A stretch of 47,226 bases of DNA. It comes from Oscillospiraceae bacterium. Its GTDB lineage: Bacteria; Bacillota; Clostridia; Oscillospirales; Ruminococcaceae. The stretch covers positions 1 through 47,226 of the forward strand of contig JAFUWN010000023.1 in assembly GCA_017483465.1 (NCBI GenBank), in the 5' to 3' direction. Within the stretch, counting starts at the first letter, position 1. Each line of letters starts with the position of its first letter. The notes beneath the pieces are model-generated. The model did no database searches, had not been told where the DNA came from, and saw only the letters and a program-made list of their open reading frames with translations. The translations under genes were made by a program, and so were the position numbers. Shown here piece after piece: positions 31,991 to 39,937 of the stretch.

Positions 31991-32062
31991 CTGAAAAATA
32001 CCGATATTTCGTCAATTCAACCGCAGGTAGAGAACTGCTTTTCAGCATAAATTTCAGGATTT
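31991..32062. repeat. Intergenic repeat copy A (about 72 bp)
   Basis: The 55-base core (31991-32045) has CTGAAAA / TTTTCAG ends and differs from copy B (32446-32500) at only four positions. Similarity continues to about 32062, where both copies overlap the end of a reading frame. It lies upstream of the Xre gene and downstream of the membrane-protein gene. A MITE-like insertion or a duplicated operator are both possible. Confidence 0.75.
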
Positions 32063-32410
32063 ACTTCTTATTTTTTTGATAAACATAGAAATCAGCATAG
32101 CCGCTGTTCCTAAGAGCAGATAGATCGCTGTATATTCGAGAAACTCTGTATTTTCTATTTCAAAGAATATCCATGCACTTATTAAGAAAAATCCAGAGGA
32201 AAGAAAGGGCAGACTCCATAATTTTTTAATATTTTCGCCTGCAACTGCCCCCATAAGAATGATATACATTGCATTCACGGTAAAAAACAAAATATAATAA
32301 AGCCATTTTCCAGCGTGAGGAAGAAAAGAGCCTATGACTGTGAGAACCATCCACGGCAAGACGAACATGATGATAATAGAAATTATCAGCCAGAAAATAA
32401 ATTTTTTCAT
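32054..32410 (-). CDS. Small polytopic membrane protein
   Basis: 118 residues, four membrane helices (about 4-25, 34-54, 64-82 and 89-109), ending in a basic tail KKIRSKS. Family not recognised. The start at 32410 is chosen for its CGGAGG site; the earlier ATG (32428) lacks one. It is flanked by the two repeat copies and lies upstream of the Xre/zinc-ribbon gene in the same direction. Confidence 0.75.
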   Translation of the reverse strand: MKKFIFWLIISIIIMFVLPWMVLTVIGSFLPHAGKWLYYILFFTVNAMYIILMGAVAGENIKKLWSLPFLSSGFFLISAWIFFEIENTEFLEYTAIYLLLGTAAMLISMFIKKIRSKS

Positions 32411-32445
32411 ACTGCCTCCGGTTTTCAATACTTCTGATTAATATT

Positions 32446-32517
32446 CTGAAAAATGCCGATATTTCGATAATTCAACCGCAGGTAGAGAACAGCTTTTCAG
32501 TATAAAAATCAGGATTT
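32446..32517. repeat. Intergenic repeat copy B (about 72 bp)
   Basis: Direct repeat of copy A at 31991. The core is 32446-32500 with CTGAAAAA / TTTTCAG ends; AATTCAACCGCAGGTAGAGA is identical in both. It lies about 35 bases upstream of the membrane-protein start and reaches the stop codon of the gene at 32516. Confidence 0.75.
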
Positions 32518-32860
32518 ATACAGGTACATCCTTTCCATTCCATTTTGTTTCTTTTGCTTTTTCACTTTGAGTTGCCCAAAATATGAGATTTGAAACAAAC
32601 TTCGGAGTGATAATTTCCGGAATGTGAAAAGGTAATAAATATCTGTTCCAGAGGCCATTTGTCTCTTTATTCTGAAACCTATTTCCTTTGCTGATAACAT
32701 ATGGAGTCTTAGTTTTCAGAGGGCAGGAAATAATCAACGCTTTATCAAATGAGACAATATTCAATATATAGTATGGTGTATCGTCATCTAACTTAATATA
32801 CCATATATAATTTTTATCAGATACGGTTATTTTCCGTCTGCCTTTTTTAGCTGCTCCCAT
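32516..32860 (-). CDS. Small hypothetical protein
   Basis: 114 residues, family not recognised. The N-terminus (MGAAKKGRRKITVSDKNYIW) and the segment YIKLDDDTPYYILNIVSFDK suggest a small beta-rich protein without signal or membrane segment. Low GC and different codon use from its neighbours hint at a recent arrival. The start at 32860 has AGGTG about 11 bases upstream. It follows pyrB in the same direction with no clear terminator between. Small proteins of this look are often immunity proteins, but that is speculation. Confidence 0.6.
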   Translation of the reverse strand: MGAAKKGRRKITVSDKNYIWYIKLDDDTPYYILNIVSFDKALIISCPLKTKTPYVISKGNRFQNKETNGLWNRYLLPFHIPEIITPKFVSNLIFWATQSEKAKETKWNGKDVPV

Positions 32861-32904
32861 GTTTCTTAACACCTAATAAATTTCGATTTTTCTTATCAAG
32901 ATAT

Positions 32905-33987
32905 TTAATGCTCTAATAATAATCTTTCATCACAGTATTCGCATGTGAGTGTTGTGCCTGTTCCTGTGAAGCTCTTCGGAAGATAATATTCCTGATTCGT
33001 AATGCATTTCGGATTCTGACAGCATACGCCTTTATGCGTACTGCCGTATAAAAGCTGTGTCTTTGCCGGACTCTGGAGCATAGTCAGAATCAATGACATC
33101 CGGACATACATGCCATAGCGAGCCTGTTTAAAATAGAGTGCTCTGGGGTCGTCATCAACAGCGATTTCGATTTCATCCACACGAGGCAGAGGATGCAGAA
33201 CAATCATATCAGATTTCGCAAGTTTCATTTTCTGAGTCGTCAGGATATAAGTATCTTTCTGAGCTTCATACTCTTCCGGAGAGGCAAAACGCTCACGCTG
33301 GATTCTTGTCATATAAAGAACATCCAGCTTCGGCAGAGCCTCTTCCAGACTGTGTGTTTCTTCAAACGTGCCGCCGTGTGCTCTGATCGTATCTTTGATA
33401 TAAGAAGGCATTTTTAATTCTTTGGTAGAAATCATAATAAAATGATTATTTTCATAACAGCTCATCGCCTTGCAGAGAGAATGCACCGTCCGGCCGTTGA
33501 GCAGATCGCCGCATACACCGATTGTCAGCCCGGAAAGCGTTTTCTTTTCGGCTTTGAGCGTCAGCAGATCAGTCAGAGTCTGTGTCGGATGGAGATGTCC
33601 GCCGTCTCCGGCATTGATCACAGGGCATTCTGCTGTTAAAGCTGCTGCTTTTGCCGCTCCGACGGTAGGATGACGAATCACAAGTACATCAGAATAGCCG
33701 CTGATGATTTTCGTCGTATCTTTGAGATTTTCGCCCTTTGCGACTGAGGAAGTCTGCGGATTGTCAAAACCGATGATTGTGCCTCCTAAACGGAGCATAG
33801 CCGTCTGAAAAGACATCTGTGTCCGGGTAGAGGGTTCATAGAACAGCGTTCCCATAATTTTTCCCTTACAGCTGTCAGCATAGAGAGCCGGATTTTTAAT
33901 AATATCTTCAGCTTGTCTGAGCAGACCGTTCCACCAGGTAACCGGATAATCATTGAGATCAATCAGATGCGGATAAGCAGAAATCAT
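32905..33987 (-). CDS. pyrB: Aspartate carbamoyltransferase with fused C-terminal zinc domain
   Basis: 360 residues. The catalytic chain joins carbamoyl phosphate and aspartate in pyrimidine synthesis. Visible marks are the phosphate loop FYEPSTRTQMSF (STRT at 53-56), HPTQTLTDL, and HPLPRVDE (265-272). After the normal end near residue 305 comes an extra domain with C323-x4-C328 and C349-x2-C352. This matches the zinc-binding part of the regulatory chain PyrI, but the nucleotide-binding part is missing. In E. coli that zinc domain contacts the catalytic chain. AGGAGG precedes the chosen ATG at 33987; a longer frame exists upstream but lacks such a site. No other pyr gene is in the window. Confidence 0.95.
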   Translation of the reverse strand: MISAYPHLIDLNDYPVTWWNGLLRQAEDIIKNPALYADSCKGKIMGTLFYEPSTRTQMSFQTAMLRLGGTIIGFDNPQTSSVAKGENLKDTTKIISGYSDVLVIRHPTVGAAKAAALTAECPVINAGDGGHLHPTQTLTDLLTLKAEKKTLSGLTIGVCGDLLNGRTVHSLCKAMSCYENNHFIMISTKELKMPSYIKDTIRAHGGTFEETHSLEEALPKLDVLYMTRIQRERFASPEEYEAQKDTYILTTQKMKLAKSDMIVLHPLPRVDEIEIAVDDDPRALYFKQARYGMYVRMSLILTMLQSPAKTQLLYGSTHKGVCCQNPKCITNQEYYLPKSFTGTGTTLTCEYCDERLLLEH

Positions 33988-34028
33988 AAAAATACCTCCT
34001 GTTTTTTTGATGATTAAATATATAAAAA

Positions 34029-34379
34029 TTATGGATGAAAACATCTGCCGTATTCATGAAAGCCGCCTATCATCTCAATACAGAGCAGCATCAGAACAGC
34101 AGAAAGAATTATTGTTAAAATACTCCATAATTTATGCTTTTCTTTGAGTTTCAGGAATAAAATCACATTCGACGGTACTGCCAGAATCAGCCAGATCAGC
34201 AGTTCGATACCGCCCATCATGACAGAAATATCTTTTTCACTTCCTAAATCATAATCATAGCCCTTTGCATGTCCGGTAATATCCATCCAGATCCATGCAA
34301 GACAGATCGGAAATGTAAATGCAATCAGTTCTGACCATAAAAAATTCAGGCTGAATAAGATTTTCTTTTTCATTTTCAT
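34029..34379 (-). CDS. Small membrane protein
   Basis: 116 residues with three membrane segments (about 8-32, 52-75 and 82-104), family not recognised. The start immediately follows the stop of the previous gene (TAAATG), and AGGAGGGG lies inside the end of that gene, so translation is coupled. Last of four uncharacterised genes after asnB. Confidence 0.75.
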   Translation of the reverse strand: MKMKKKILFSLNFLWSELIAFTFPICLAWIWMDITGHAKGYDYDLGSEKDISVMMGGIELLIWLILAVPSNVILFLKLKEKHKLWSILTIILSAVLMLLCIEMIGGFHEYGRCFHP

Positions 34380-34859
34380 TTACCCCTCCTGAAAAAGCTC
34401 ATTCCAATGATAAGAAATTTCTTTTGCTGAGATAATTAAAATGCATTCACGCCGATACGGATGCTTATCAAAATGCAGTTCACACCGGAATAACATATCA
34501 TCTGTATCAAGCCCCTGATAAGCATAGAGAAATTCCAGTTTTTCGCCCTGTCTGATTCGTTTCATAAATTCTTCAAGAGGAATTTCCGTCCGGTGTGTGC
34601 CGTCATATTCTTCTTTGATCAGATAAATTGTGACATTGACATCCGGATTTGCATAGAACAATTCCATTCTCATTTCAGCTTCTCCTGTGTAGGCAAGTGC
34701 TGAAAATGGATTCTGCTCATGAGAGGCTTTCAGATAAAAGCCCTCTGAAAACTGAAAGATCAGTGTATTTTTTTGCAGAATCATTTTATCTGCAAAGCAG
34801 TCATGCAGAATAATATCATGATTCTGGTTTGTATCGGAATAGAGAAAATCGGTTTTCAT
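34380..34859 (-). CDS. Hypothetical protein
   Basis: 159 residues, soluble, no signal peptide. Beta-rich sequence (IILHDCFADKMILQKNTLIF, FSEGFYLKASHEQNPF, LFRCELHFDKHPYRRECILI). Family not recognised. AAAGGA lies before the ATG. It sits in the asnB-led group of leftward genes and is coupled to the membrane protein at 34379. Confidence 0.75.
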   Translation of the reverse strand: MKTDFLYSDTNQNHDIILHDCFADKMILQKNTLIFQFSEGFYLKASHEQNPFSALAYTGEAEMRMELFYANPDVNVTIYLIKEEYDGTHRTEIPLEEFMKRIRQGEKLEFLYAYQGLDTDDMLFRCELHFDKHPYRRECILIISAKEISYHWNELFQEG

Positions 34860-34875
34860 AGAAAATTCCTTTCTT

Positions 34876-35106
34876 TTACCAATTGTGACTTAATCTTTTT
34901 AAGTCCCTATCATAAGTATAATCGGATTTGACAGAAATGTCAAGTACAGTCCATGAATATTTTCTGCACAGGAGTGCAGTAAAATTATCAGATTCCGGAT
35001 CGCAGAGTGTTTCAATCTCCTGAATTTGTTTTTTTAATTCAGCGAAACTTCTGTTTTTACCGGTCAGAAGCACATCTCCCTTGAAGTATTCGATTTCTAA
35101 AATCAT
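34876..35106 (-). CDS. Small hypothetical protein
   Basis: 76 residues (MILEIEYFKGDVLLTGKNRS, FAELKKQIQEIETL, DYTYDRDLKRLSHNW). Soluble, family not recognised. AGGA lies about 8 bases before the ATG, and only 4 bases separate it from the gene upstream. Size and position suggest a partner of the adjacent proteins. Confidence 0.65.
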   Translation of the reverse strand: MILEIEYFKGDVLLTGKNRSFAELKKQIQEIETLCDPESDNFTALLCRKYSWTVLDISVKSDYTYDRDLKRLSHNW

Positions 35107-35110
35107 AGCT

Positions 35111-35896
35111 TTATCCTAACTGAGAAAATTCAATTCTTCCGGATTGAGAATCCACAATAACAGCAGAAGTATGCGGATGATTCCAATCTGCATTGGTAGA
35201 GAGAATATAAATATTTGTATGTGTTTCTCCTGCATATTCTTCAAAAGAAGATTCTTCCCAGAGACTGCTGACAATCACAGAAACAGATTTAAAATTTTCC
35301 CTGTCGAGTTCATAAGAATGGCCATGCAGTTCCGTCATAGGGAAATGATATTGTGCCTGTCCGGAATAAATTTTTTCATATTCCTGTGCCTGTTCCGGAG
35401 CCGTGATGAAAGAAACACAGTAATGCCCAGCCCCTTGCAGTATACTCGGCATGTAGCTGAATGTATAGTCACTGATAACAGCATCTGTAAAATCCGGGAA
35501 ATAATCAGGTTCTTTAATATTCTGATATAGATCAATATAGGCTTTCTGAACGGGATATTTCCACGGGCTGTGCGTGACAATAAACGGCGGAAACTGGAAT
35601 AAAAATCCGATATAGAGAATGGCAAGCAATGCCGCAAGTTCAAACAGAACAGCAAAGGGAATCGTTAATTTCTTCACTTTCCGGTACAAAATCCAGAGCA
35701 ATACGCAAATGCCTCCGGCAGCAAGTCTGTAAGGAGAAAAGCTGATAAAAATACTGTAAAAAATACTGATCATCAGAACCAAAACTGTAAGCAATTTCGC
35801 AACAGTAACAGAACCGATTTCCAGTATAGATTTTTTATTTTCCGGCGGTTCACTAACAACCGCCGGAATATTTTGTTCTTGATTTTTATTCCTCAT
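35111..35896 (-). CDS. Membrane protein of unknown function
   Basis: 261 residues. A short N-terminal cytosolic part is followed by three membrane helices (about 29-48, 52-70 and 77-97) and an extracytoplasmic domain of about 150 residues (WKYPVQKAYIDLYQNIKEPD, TFSYMPSILQGAGHYCVSFI, HTNIYILSTNADWNHP). Family not recognised. It starts two bases after the asnB stop (TGAATATG) with no separate ribosome-binding site, so its translation depends on asnB. Confidence 0.75.
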   Translation of the reverse strand: MRNKNQEQNIPAVVSEPPENKKSILEIGSVTVAKLLTVLVLMISIFYSIFISFSPYRLAAGGICVLLWILYRKVKKLTIPFAVLFELAALLAILYIGFLFQFPPFIVTHSPWKYPVQKAYIDLYQNIKEPDYFPDFTDAVISDYTFSYMPSILQGAGHYCVSFITAPEQAQEYEKIYSGQAQYHFPMTELHGHSYELDRENFKSVSVIVSSLWEESSFEEYAGETHTNIYILSTNADWNHPHTSAVIVDSQSGRIEFSQLG

Positions 35897-35898
35897 AT

Positions 35899-37782
35899 TC
35901 AGATACCAAATGCAATAGATTCACTTTCAAAATAGACTGCATACCAGATCAGGAACATGAACACTGTCCAGATTTTCCGGCTGTTATCCGCTTTTCCTTC
36001 TTTATGCTCATCCAGTAACTGCATTAACTGATCAGTATGGAAAAACTGTTCTGCCGTTTCGCTTGTGAAATATTTCTTGACAATACGATAATAAACATCT
36101 TCTTTGAGCCATACTCTGATCGGAACGGGAAAGCCTAACTTTTTCTTAGCAGCCGTCTTCTCTGTTTCTTTCGGAGTATCTTTTTTCGCTGCAAGACGCA
36201 TGGCATATTTGGTAATATAAGGCGTATCTTTATCCGTGATTTCATCTCTGGTGACTCTGTAGCGAGTCGGAATCTGTTCTGCAAGATACATAACCTCTTT
36301 ATCCAGGAACGGCACACGGAGTTCCAGAGAATGTGCCATACTCATTTTATCAGCTTTCAGAAGTATATCTCCTGCCATCCACATATGCAGATCAAGATAC
36401 TGCATTTTGGTAACATCATCCATATCTTCGACACGCTCATAATAAGGAGCGGTAATCTCCTGCGGATCAGGGGCATTCGTCTCGATCTTCAGTAATTTTT
36501 TACGTTCTTCGGGTGTGAACATATAAGCATTGCCGATAAAGCGTTCTTCGAGATCTTTCCCCTTACGAACGAGGAAATTCACACCTTTGCCGGAATGGAA
36601 TTTTTCAGCTACTGAGCCGATGCCTCTTCTTAAACCTCTGGGAAGTTTATCATAAGCTGTTCCGTTCGGCTCACTGTAAATATTATAGCCGCCGAAAATT
36701 TCGTCAGCACCTTCGCCGGACAATACAACTTTCACTTGCTTGGAAGCTAACTGACATACGAAAAATAAAGCAATTGCCGCAGGGTCGGCAAGAGGTTCAT
36801 CCATCTGATACTGAATATGTTTCAGCTCACCCCAGTATTCTTCCGGCTGAATGACTTTGGAATAATTCTTTTTCTTAATCGCTTTGGAAAATCCCTTTGC
36901 CCAGCCGATTTCATTATATTTTTCATCATCACCGAATCCGACTGTAAATGTTTTATCGACATTGGCAACAGCCGCTACATAACTGGAATCCACACCACTG
37001 GAGAGAAAAGAACCAACTTCCACATCAGCAATTTTATGTGCTTTCACAGAATCATGAAAGACATCAGAAATTTCTTTTACCCATTCATCCAGAGAGGGTT
37101 CTTCTGCCGGTTCAAATTCAACATCCCAGTAACGCTTGATTTCCAGCTGCTGATCATGATAAATAAAATAATGTGCCGGCGGCAGTTTATAGACATTCTT
37201 GAAAAAAGTCTCATCCATAGCAGAATATTGAAATGTCAGATATTCTTCCAGAGCATCCGGATTCAGTTCTTTAATAAAAGCAGGATGCTGTAAAAATGCC
37301 TTGATCTCCGAACCGAACATGAACGTATCATCCATCAGAGCATAATACAGCGGCTTGATGCCGAAAAAGTCTCTTGCTCCGAACAGTGTCTTTGTTTCCT
37401 TATCCCAGATCACAAAAGCAAACATGCCTCTTAATTTTTCGAGCAGATCTGCTCCGTATTCCAGATAGCCGTATAATAACACTTCGGAATCCGTTTTTGT
37501 CCGGAAATGATAGCCCAGTTCTTTGAGTTCTTTCCGGATTTGCTTATAATTATAAATCTCGCCGTTGAATACCAGCACCAGACTGCCGTCTTCGCTGTAC
37601 ATGGGCTGATTCCCCTGTTCTGAAATATCAATAATACTCAGTCTTCTGTGACCGAGAGCGACATCTTCATCCACATATTTTCCGCCGGCATCGGGGCCTC
37701 TGTGACGGATTTCCTCCATCATATTTTCAATCACCTGATTGGCATCATCAATCTGATTCGTAAATCCTACAAAACCACACAT
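35899..37782 (-). CDS. asnB: Asparagine synthase (glutamine-hydrolysing)
   Basis: 627 residues. The class II glutaminase domain starts with nucleophile C2 (MCGFVGF) and has HRRLSIIDISEQGNQPM and FNGEIYNYKQIR. The synthetase domain has the ATP pyrophosphatase loop LSSGVDSSY and GEGADEIFGGY. It makes asparagine from aspartate, ATP and glutamine; some members amidate other carboxyls such as those of peptidoglycan diaminopimelate. AGGAGG precedes the ATG; promoter at 37826-37854. It leads a group of four uncharacterised genes, which is unusual company for this enzyme. Confidence 0.96.
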   Translation of the reverse strand: MCGFVGFTNQIDDANQVIENMMEEIRHRGPDAGGKYVDEDVALGHRRLSIIDISEQGNQPMYSEDGSLVLVFNGEIYNYKQIRKELKELGYHFRTKTDSEVLLYGYLEYGADLLEKLRGMFAFVIWDKETKTLFGARDFFGIKPLYYALMDDTFMFGSEIKAFLQHPAFIKELNPDALEEYLTFQYSAMDETFFKNVYKLPPAHYFIYHDQQLEIKRYWDVEFEPAEEPSLDEWVKEISDVFHDSVKAHKIADVEVGSFLSSGVDSSYVAAVANVDKTFTVGFGDDEKYNEIGWAKGFSKAIKKKNYSKVIQPEEYWGELKHIQYQMDEPLADPAAIALFFVCQLASKQVKVVLSGEGADEIFGGYNIYSEPNGTAYDKLPRGLRRGIGSVAEKFHSGKGVNFLVRKGKDLEERFIGNAYMFTPEERKKLLKIETNAPDPQEITAPYYERVEDMDDVTKMQYLDLHMWMAGDILLKADKMSMAHSLELRVPFLDKEVMYLAEQIPTRYRVTRDEITDKDTPYITKYAMRLAAKKDTPKETEKTAAKKKLGFPVPIRVWLKEDVYYRIVKKYFTSETAEQFFHTDQLMQLLDEHKEGKADNSRKIWTVFMFLIWYAVYFESESIAFGI

Positions 37783-37825
37783 AAAAAATCCTCCTTGTAC
37801 AGAAAAAAATTTTTTCTCTCTCTAT

Positions 37826-37854
37826 ATTATACTATAGAAAAGCCGCTTTTGCAA
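37826..37854 (-). promoter_or_regulatory. asnB promoter
   Basis: Minus-strand TTGCAA (37849-37854) and TATAAT (37826-37831), spacer 17. Confidence 0.7.
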
Positions 37855-37893
37855 TATTTTTTTAAGATTTTATGAAAAAGATAAGAAAACCCC

Positions 37894-37922
37894 TTGCAAA
37901 ATAAAGCCGTTTCGGTTATAAT
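37894..37922 (+). promoter_or_regulatory. Promoter of the 37960 operon
   Basis: TTGCAA (37894-37899) and TATAAT (37917-37922), spacer 17. It mirrors the divergent asnB promoter, including the uncommon TTGCAAAA -35. Confidence 0.75.
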
Positions 37923-37959
37923 ATTAATAGACAAAACCCAAAACGGAGGCAAAGAAACT

Positions 37960-38709
37960 ATGGCTAAGAAAAAAAAGAAAAAACACGGCAGGATAGAAAA
38001 AAAGAAATCCGGTCCGTTTTTGCGTTTCAAACTCGGTGTTCTGTTATTGCTGATTGTCCTGTCTTTCGGAAGTACATTCGGCATTTATATGATTTCGGCA
38101 ACTTCTGACCCTGATTACTGGCAGAATGAAATTATGAACAGTTCTGAAAATAAATCTTCCGAAGAAGAAACCAAATCTGTTAAAAATAAAAAATCCGTAA
38201 CCAATCCCGTTCCGGTTTCAGAACGTGCCGAAGATTCCCGCATGACAGAAAGTGCTTTCATCGGTGAGTTCTCCCCTCTGACTGCTTATTATGATACCAA
38301 AACAGAACTTGTCTTTACAGACAGTGTGACAGGGATGTCAGAATCCAGAATGAACAGCATCAGCCGGAATGTCACAGAATCCAAAGCTATCTATATCTGG
38401 TACGGTTATCCTGAAAATGCAGAAGAAACTATTGCGGCTCTGAAAAATTTAGTATCTGTTATTCAGAATCAGCATAACAAGCCCATCTATTTATTAAATA
38501 CTATCCCCGATATTGATGCCGAACAGTCCAGAAAAATTGATGAATGGAACAGTCAGCTGTTTGCTTTCTGTGATGCCTATAGTGTGCATTATGTAGATAT
38601 TAACACCAGTCTCAAAAACAATGAAGGCACCCTCTCCGGTGAATATGAAAACAATGAAACACTCTATAAAGAAGTCGGAGAACTGCTTCTCACACATGTT
38701 GCGGATTAA
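37960..38709 (+). CDS. Membrane-anchored degenerate SGNH-hydrolase-like protein
   Basis: 249 residues. A very basic N-terminus (MAKKKKKKHGRIEKKKSG) is followed by one membrane helix (about 25-46) and an extracytoplasmic domain. Where SGNH enzymes of this layout have FIGDS, this protein reads FIGEFSPL. The following YYDTKTELVFTDSVTG, IYIWYGYPENAEE and LLNTIPDIDAEQSRKIDEWN match the order of the fold. The nucleophile Ser box is altered and no C-terminal DxxH is visible, so catalysis is doubtful and a binding role likely. CGGAGG precedes the chosen ATG. It leads a three-gene rightward group. Confidence 0.7.
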   Translation: MAKKKKKKHGRIEKKKSGPFLRFKLGVLLLLIVLSFGSTFGIYMISATSDPDYWQNEIMNSSENKSSEEETKSVKNKKSVTNPVPVSERAEDSRMTESAFIGEFSPLTAYYDTKTELVFTDSVTGMSESRMNSISRNVTESKAIYIWYGYPENAEETIAALKNLVSVIQNQHNKPIYLLNTIPDIDAEQSRKIDEWNSQLFAFCDAYSVHYVDINTSLKNNEGTLSGEYENNETLYKEVGELLLTHVAD

Positions 38710-38717
38710 ACCATTTT

Positions 38718-39482
38718 ATGAAAGAAATTATTAAAAATAACATTCTCATAAAAGGCGAATACTCCGGAAATGTTCTTTTTATTCCGGAAGGCGTGGAAAC
38801 TCTGGAACAACATGCTTTTCCGTGGAAAGATTTCGTTACTCTCAAAAATGAAGTATATCTCTGCTGTTCTGTAGGTGTCTGGTTTTCGCTCCCGAACGGC
38901 AGTTGTGCGTATTTCAGCGGAAGCTCGAAAAAGAAAAATCTCTATCAGATATTCTGCTGGTATCATGATTCGTCTGATCACCACACTCGTGAAGAAGTCT
39001 TTGCTTCTCCGAAATTTCTCGAATACTTCAGGACTGAAAAAATAAAACTGGCAAACAGTCTGTATCGTTCTGTGAAGCAGCTGGTTCAGATTTTCAGTAA
39101 ACAGTATACTAATTTTCAGAAATTTCCTGATTTTTGTTTTTATCAGGGCAAAAACGGCGATTTTTACATGGAAGCAGAAAAAATGGATGCCTCTGCCTAT
39201 GGACTGGAACTGGAACAAGGCTGCCGAAAATTTCTGGAAAAACATCTTGATACTGTCATGACTCACTGGATGCAGCAATGGATGTTTGAAAAAAATACTG
39301 TTTTAATTCAGAATATCTGCAATGCCGGTCTGATTCCTGAAAAATATATTGATCAGCTGATACAAGATTCCATTGTTTTCGCACATGAAACCGGAAATTA
39401 TGAAATTCAGATTCTGCTGGCAGAATATAAACATCAGCATTTTCCGGACAGTAATCCGGCTGATAAGTTAAGATTGGAGTAA
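38718..39482 (+). CDS. Hypothetical protein
   Basis: 254 residues, soluble, family not recognised. The N-terminus (IKGEYSGNVLFIPEGVETLE, QHAF) resembles a single LRR_5-like repeat. The C-terminal part is helical (RKFLEKHLDTVMTHWMQQWM, IVFAHETGNYEIQILLAEYK), the last segment being like an ankyrin-type helix pair. It is rich in aromatic residues and Cys. It starts 8 bases after the preceding stop with no strong ribosome-binding site, and ends 4 bases before the next gene. Confidence 0.75.
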   Translation: MKEIIKNNILIKGEYSGNVLFIPEGVETLEQHAFPWKDFVTLKNEVYLCCSVGVWFSLPNGSCAYFSGSSKKKNLYQIFCWYHDSSDHHTREEVFASPKFLEYFRTEKIKLANSLYRSVKQLVQIFSKQYTNFQKFPDFCFYQGKNGDFYMEAEKMDASAYGLELEQGCRKFLEKHLDTVMTHWMQQWMFEKNTVLIQNICNAGLIPEKYIDQLIQDSIVFAHETGNYEIQILLAEYKHQHFPDSNPADKLRLE

Positions 39483-39486
39483 ATCT

Positions 39487-39810
39487 ATGCGAAATTATGA
39501 AATCACCCTGACCAGAAAACAATATGCAATGCTGGAAAAAATGCTGACTTCTGATAATGCCGGCAGACTCGCACGAAATCAGCCAATCAACGGCTATGAC
39601 CTGTTTCAGGCAGTACTGGAAGAAATTTATGATGCCGTTGAATCCGGCTGGAGTACACTCGAAACAGTTCTTGAAGAATCTCCCGAACAATTGGATTTGC
39701 TCAGAACGCTGACAAAAACTGTTTTCCCGGATGATGAAAATTATTTCGTCCGTCAGCTCGGAAAAAAATTCAAATGCAAAAAAGATTTTGAAATCATAAT
39801 CAATCTGTAA
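39487..39810 (+). CDS. Hypothetical protein
   Basis: 107 residues, soluble, acidic and helical (ITLTRKQYAMLEKMLTSDNA, LFQAVLEEIYDAVESGWSTL, LDLLRTLTKTVFPDDENYF). Family not recognised. Coupled to the gene at 38718 and followed by a strong terminator, so it closes this operon. The pair may act together; nothing shows how. Confidence 0.7.
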   Translation: MRNYEITLTRKQYAMLEKMLTSDNAGRLARNQPINGYDLFQAVLEEIYDAVESGWSTLETVLEESPEQLDLLRTLTKTVFPDDENYFVRQLGKKFKCKKDFEIIINL

Positions 39811-39818
39811 ATAAAATA

Positions 39819-39850
39819 AAAAGCCTTGCTTTGAAAAGCAAGGCTTTTTT
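39819..39850 (+). terminator. Terminator before the acn operon
   Basis: AAAGCCTTGCTTT and AAAGCAAGGCTTT (about 39820-39847) form a near-perfect stem followed by TTT. It ends the 37960-39810 operon just upstream of the acn promoter. Confidence 0.85.
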
Positions 39851-39861
39851 CATTTTTTCGT

Positions 39862-39879
39862 TTGTGAAATAGTTGACAA
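39862..39879. promoter_or_regulatory. Candidate Rex operator
   Basis: TTGTGAAATAGTTGACAA fits the Rex consensus TTGTKAAnnnnTTMACAA except for one base in the right half (G where A or C is usual). It covers the -35 box of the acn promoter (39873-39878), so a bound repressor would block polymerase. The last gene of the same operon encodes Rex, which supports autoregulation. Confidence 0.65.
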
Positions 39880-39901
39880 AGACTGTTTTTTGCAGTATAA
39901 T
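39873..39901 (+). promoter_or_regulatory. Promoter of the acn-icd-rex operon
   Basis: TTGACA (39873-39878) and TATAAT (39896-39901), spacer 17. No other convincing promoter or terminator was found before 44924, so all six genes probably share it. Confidence 0.85.
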
Positions 39902-39937
39902 AAAATTATAATTAAATTTTGAAAGGAATGAATTACA

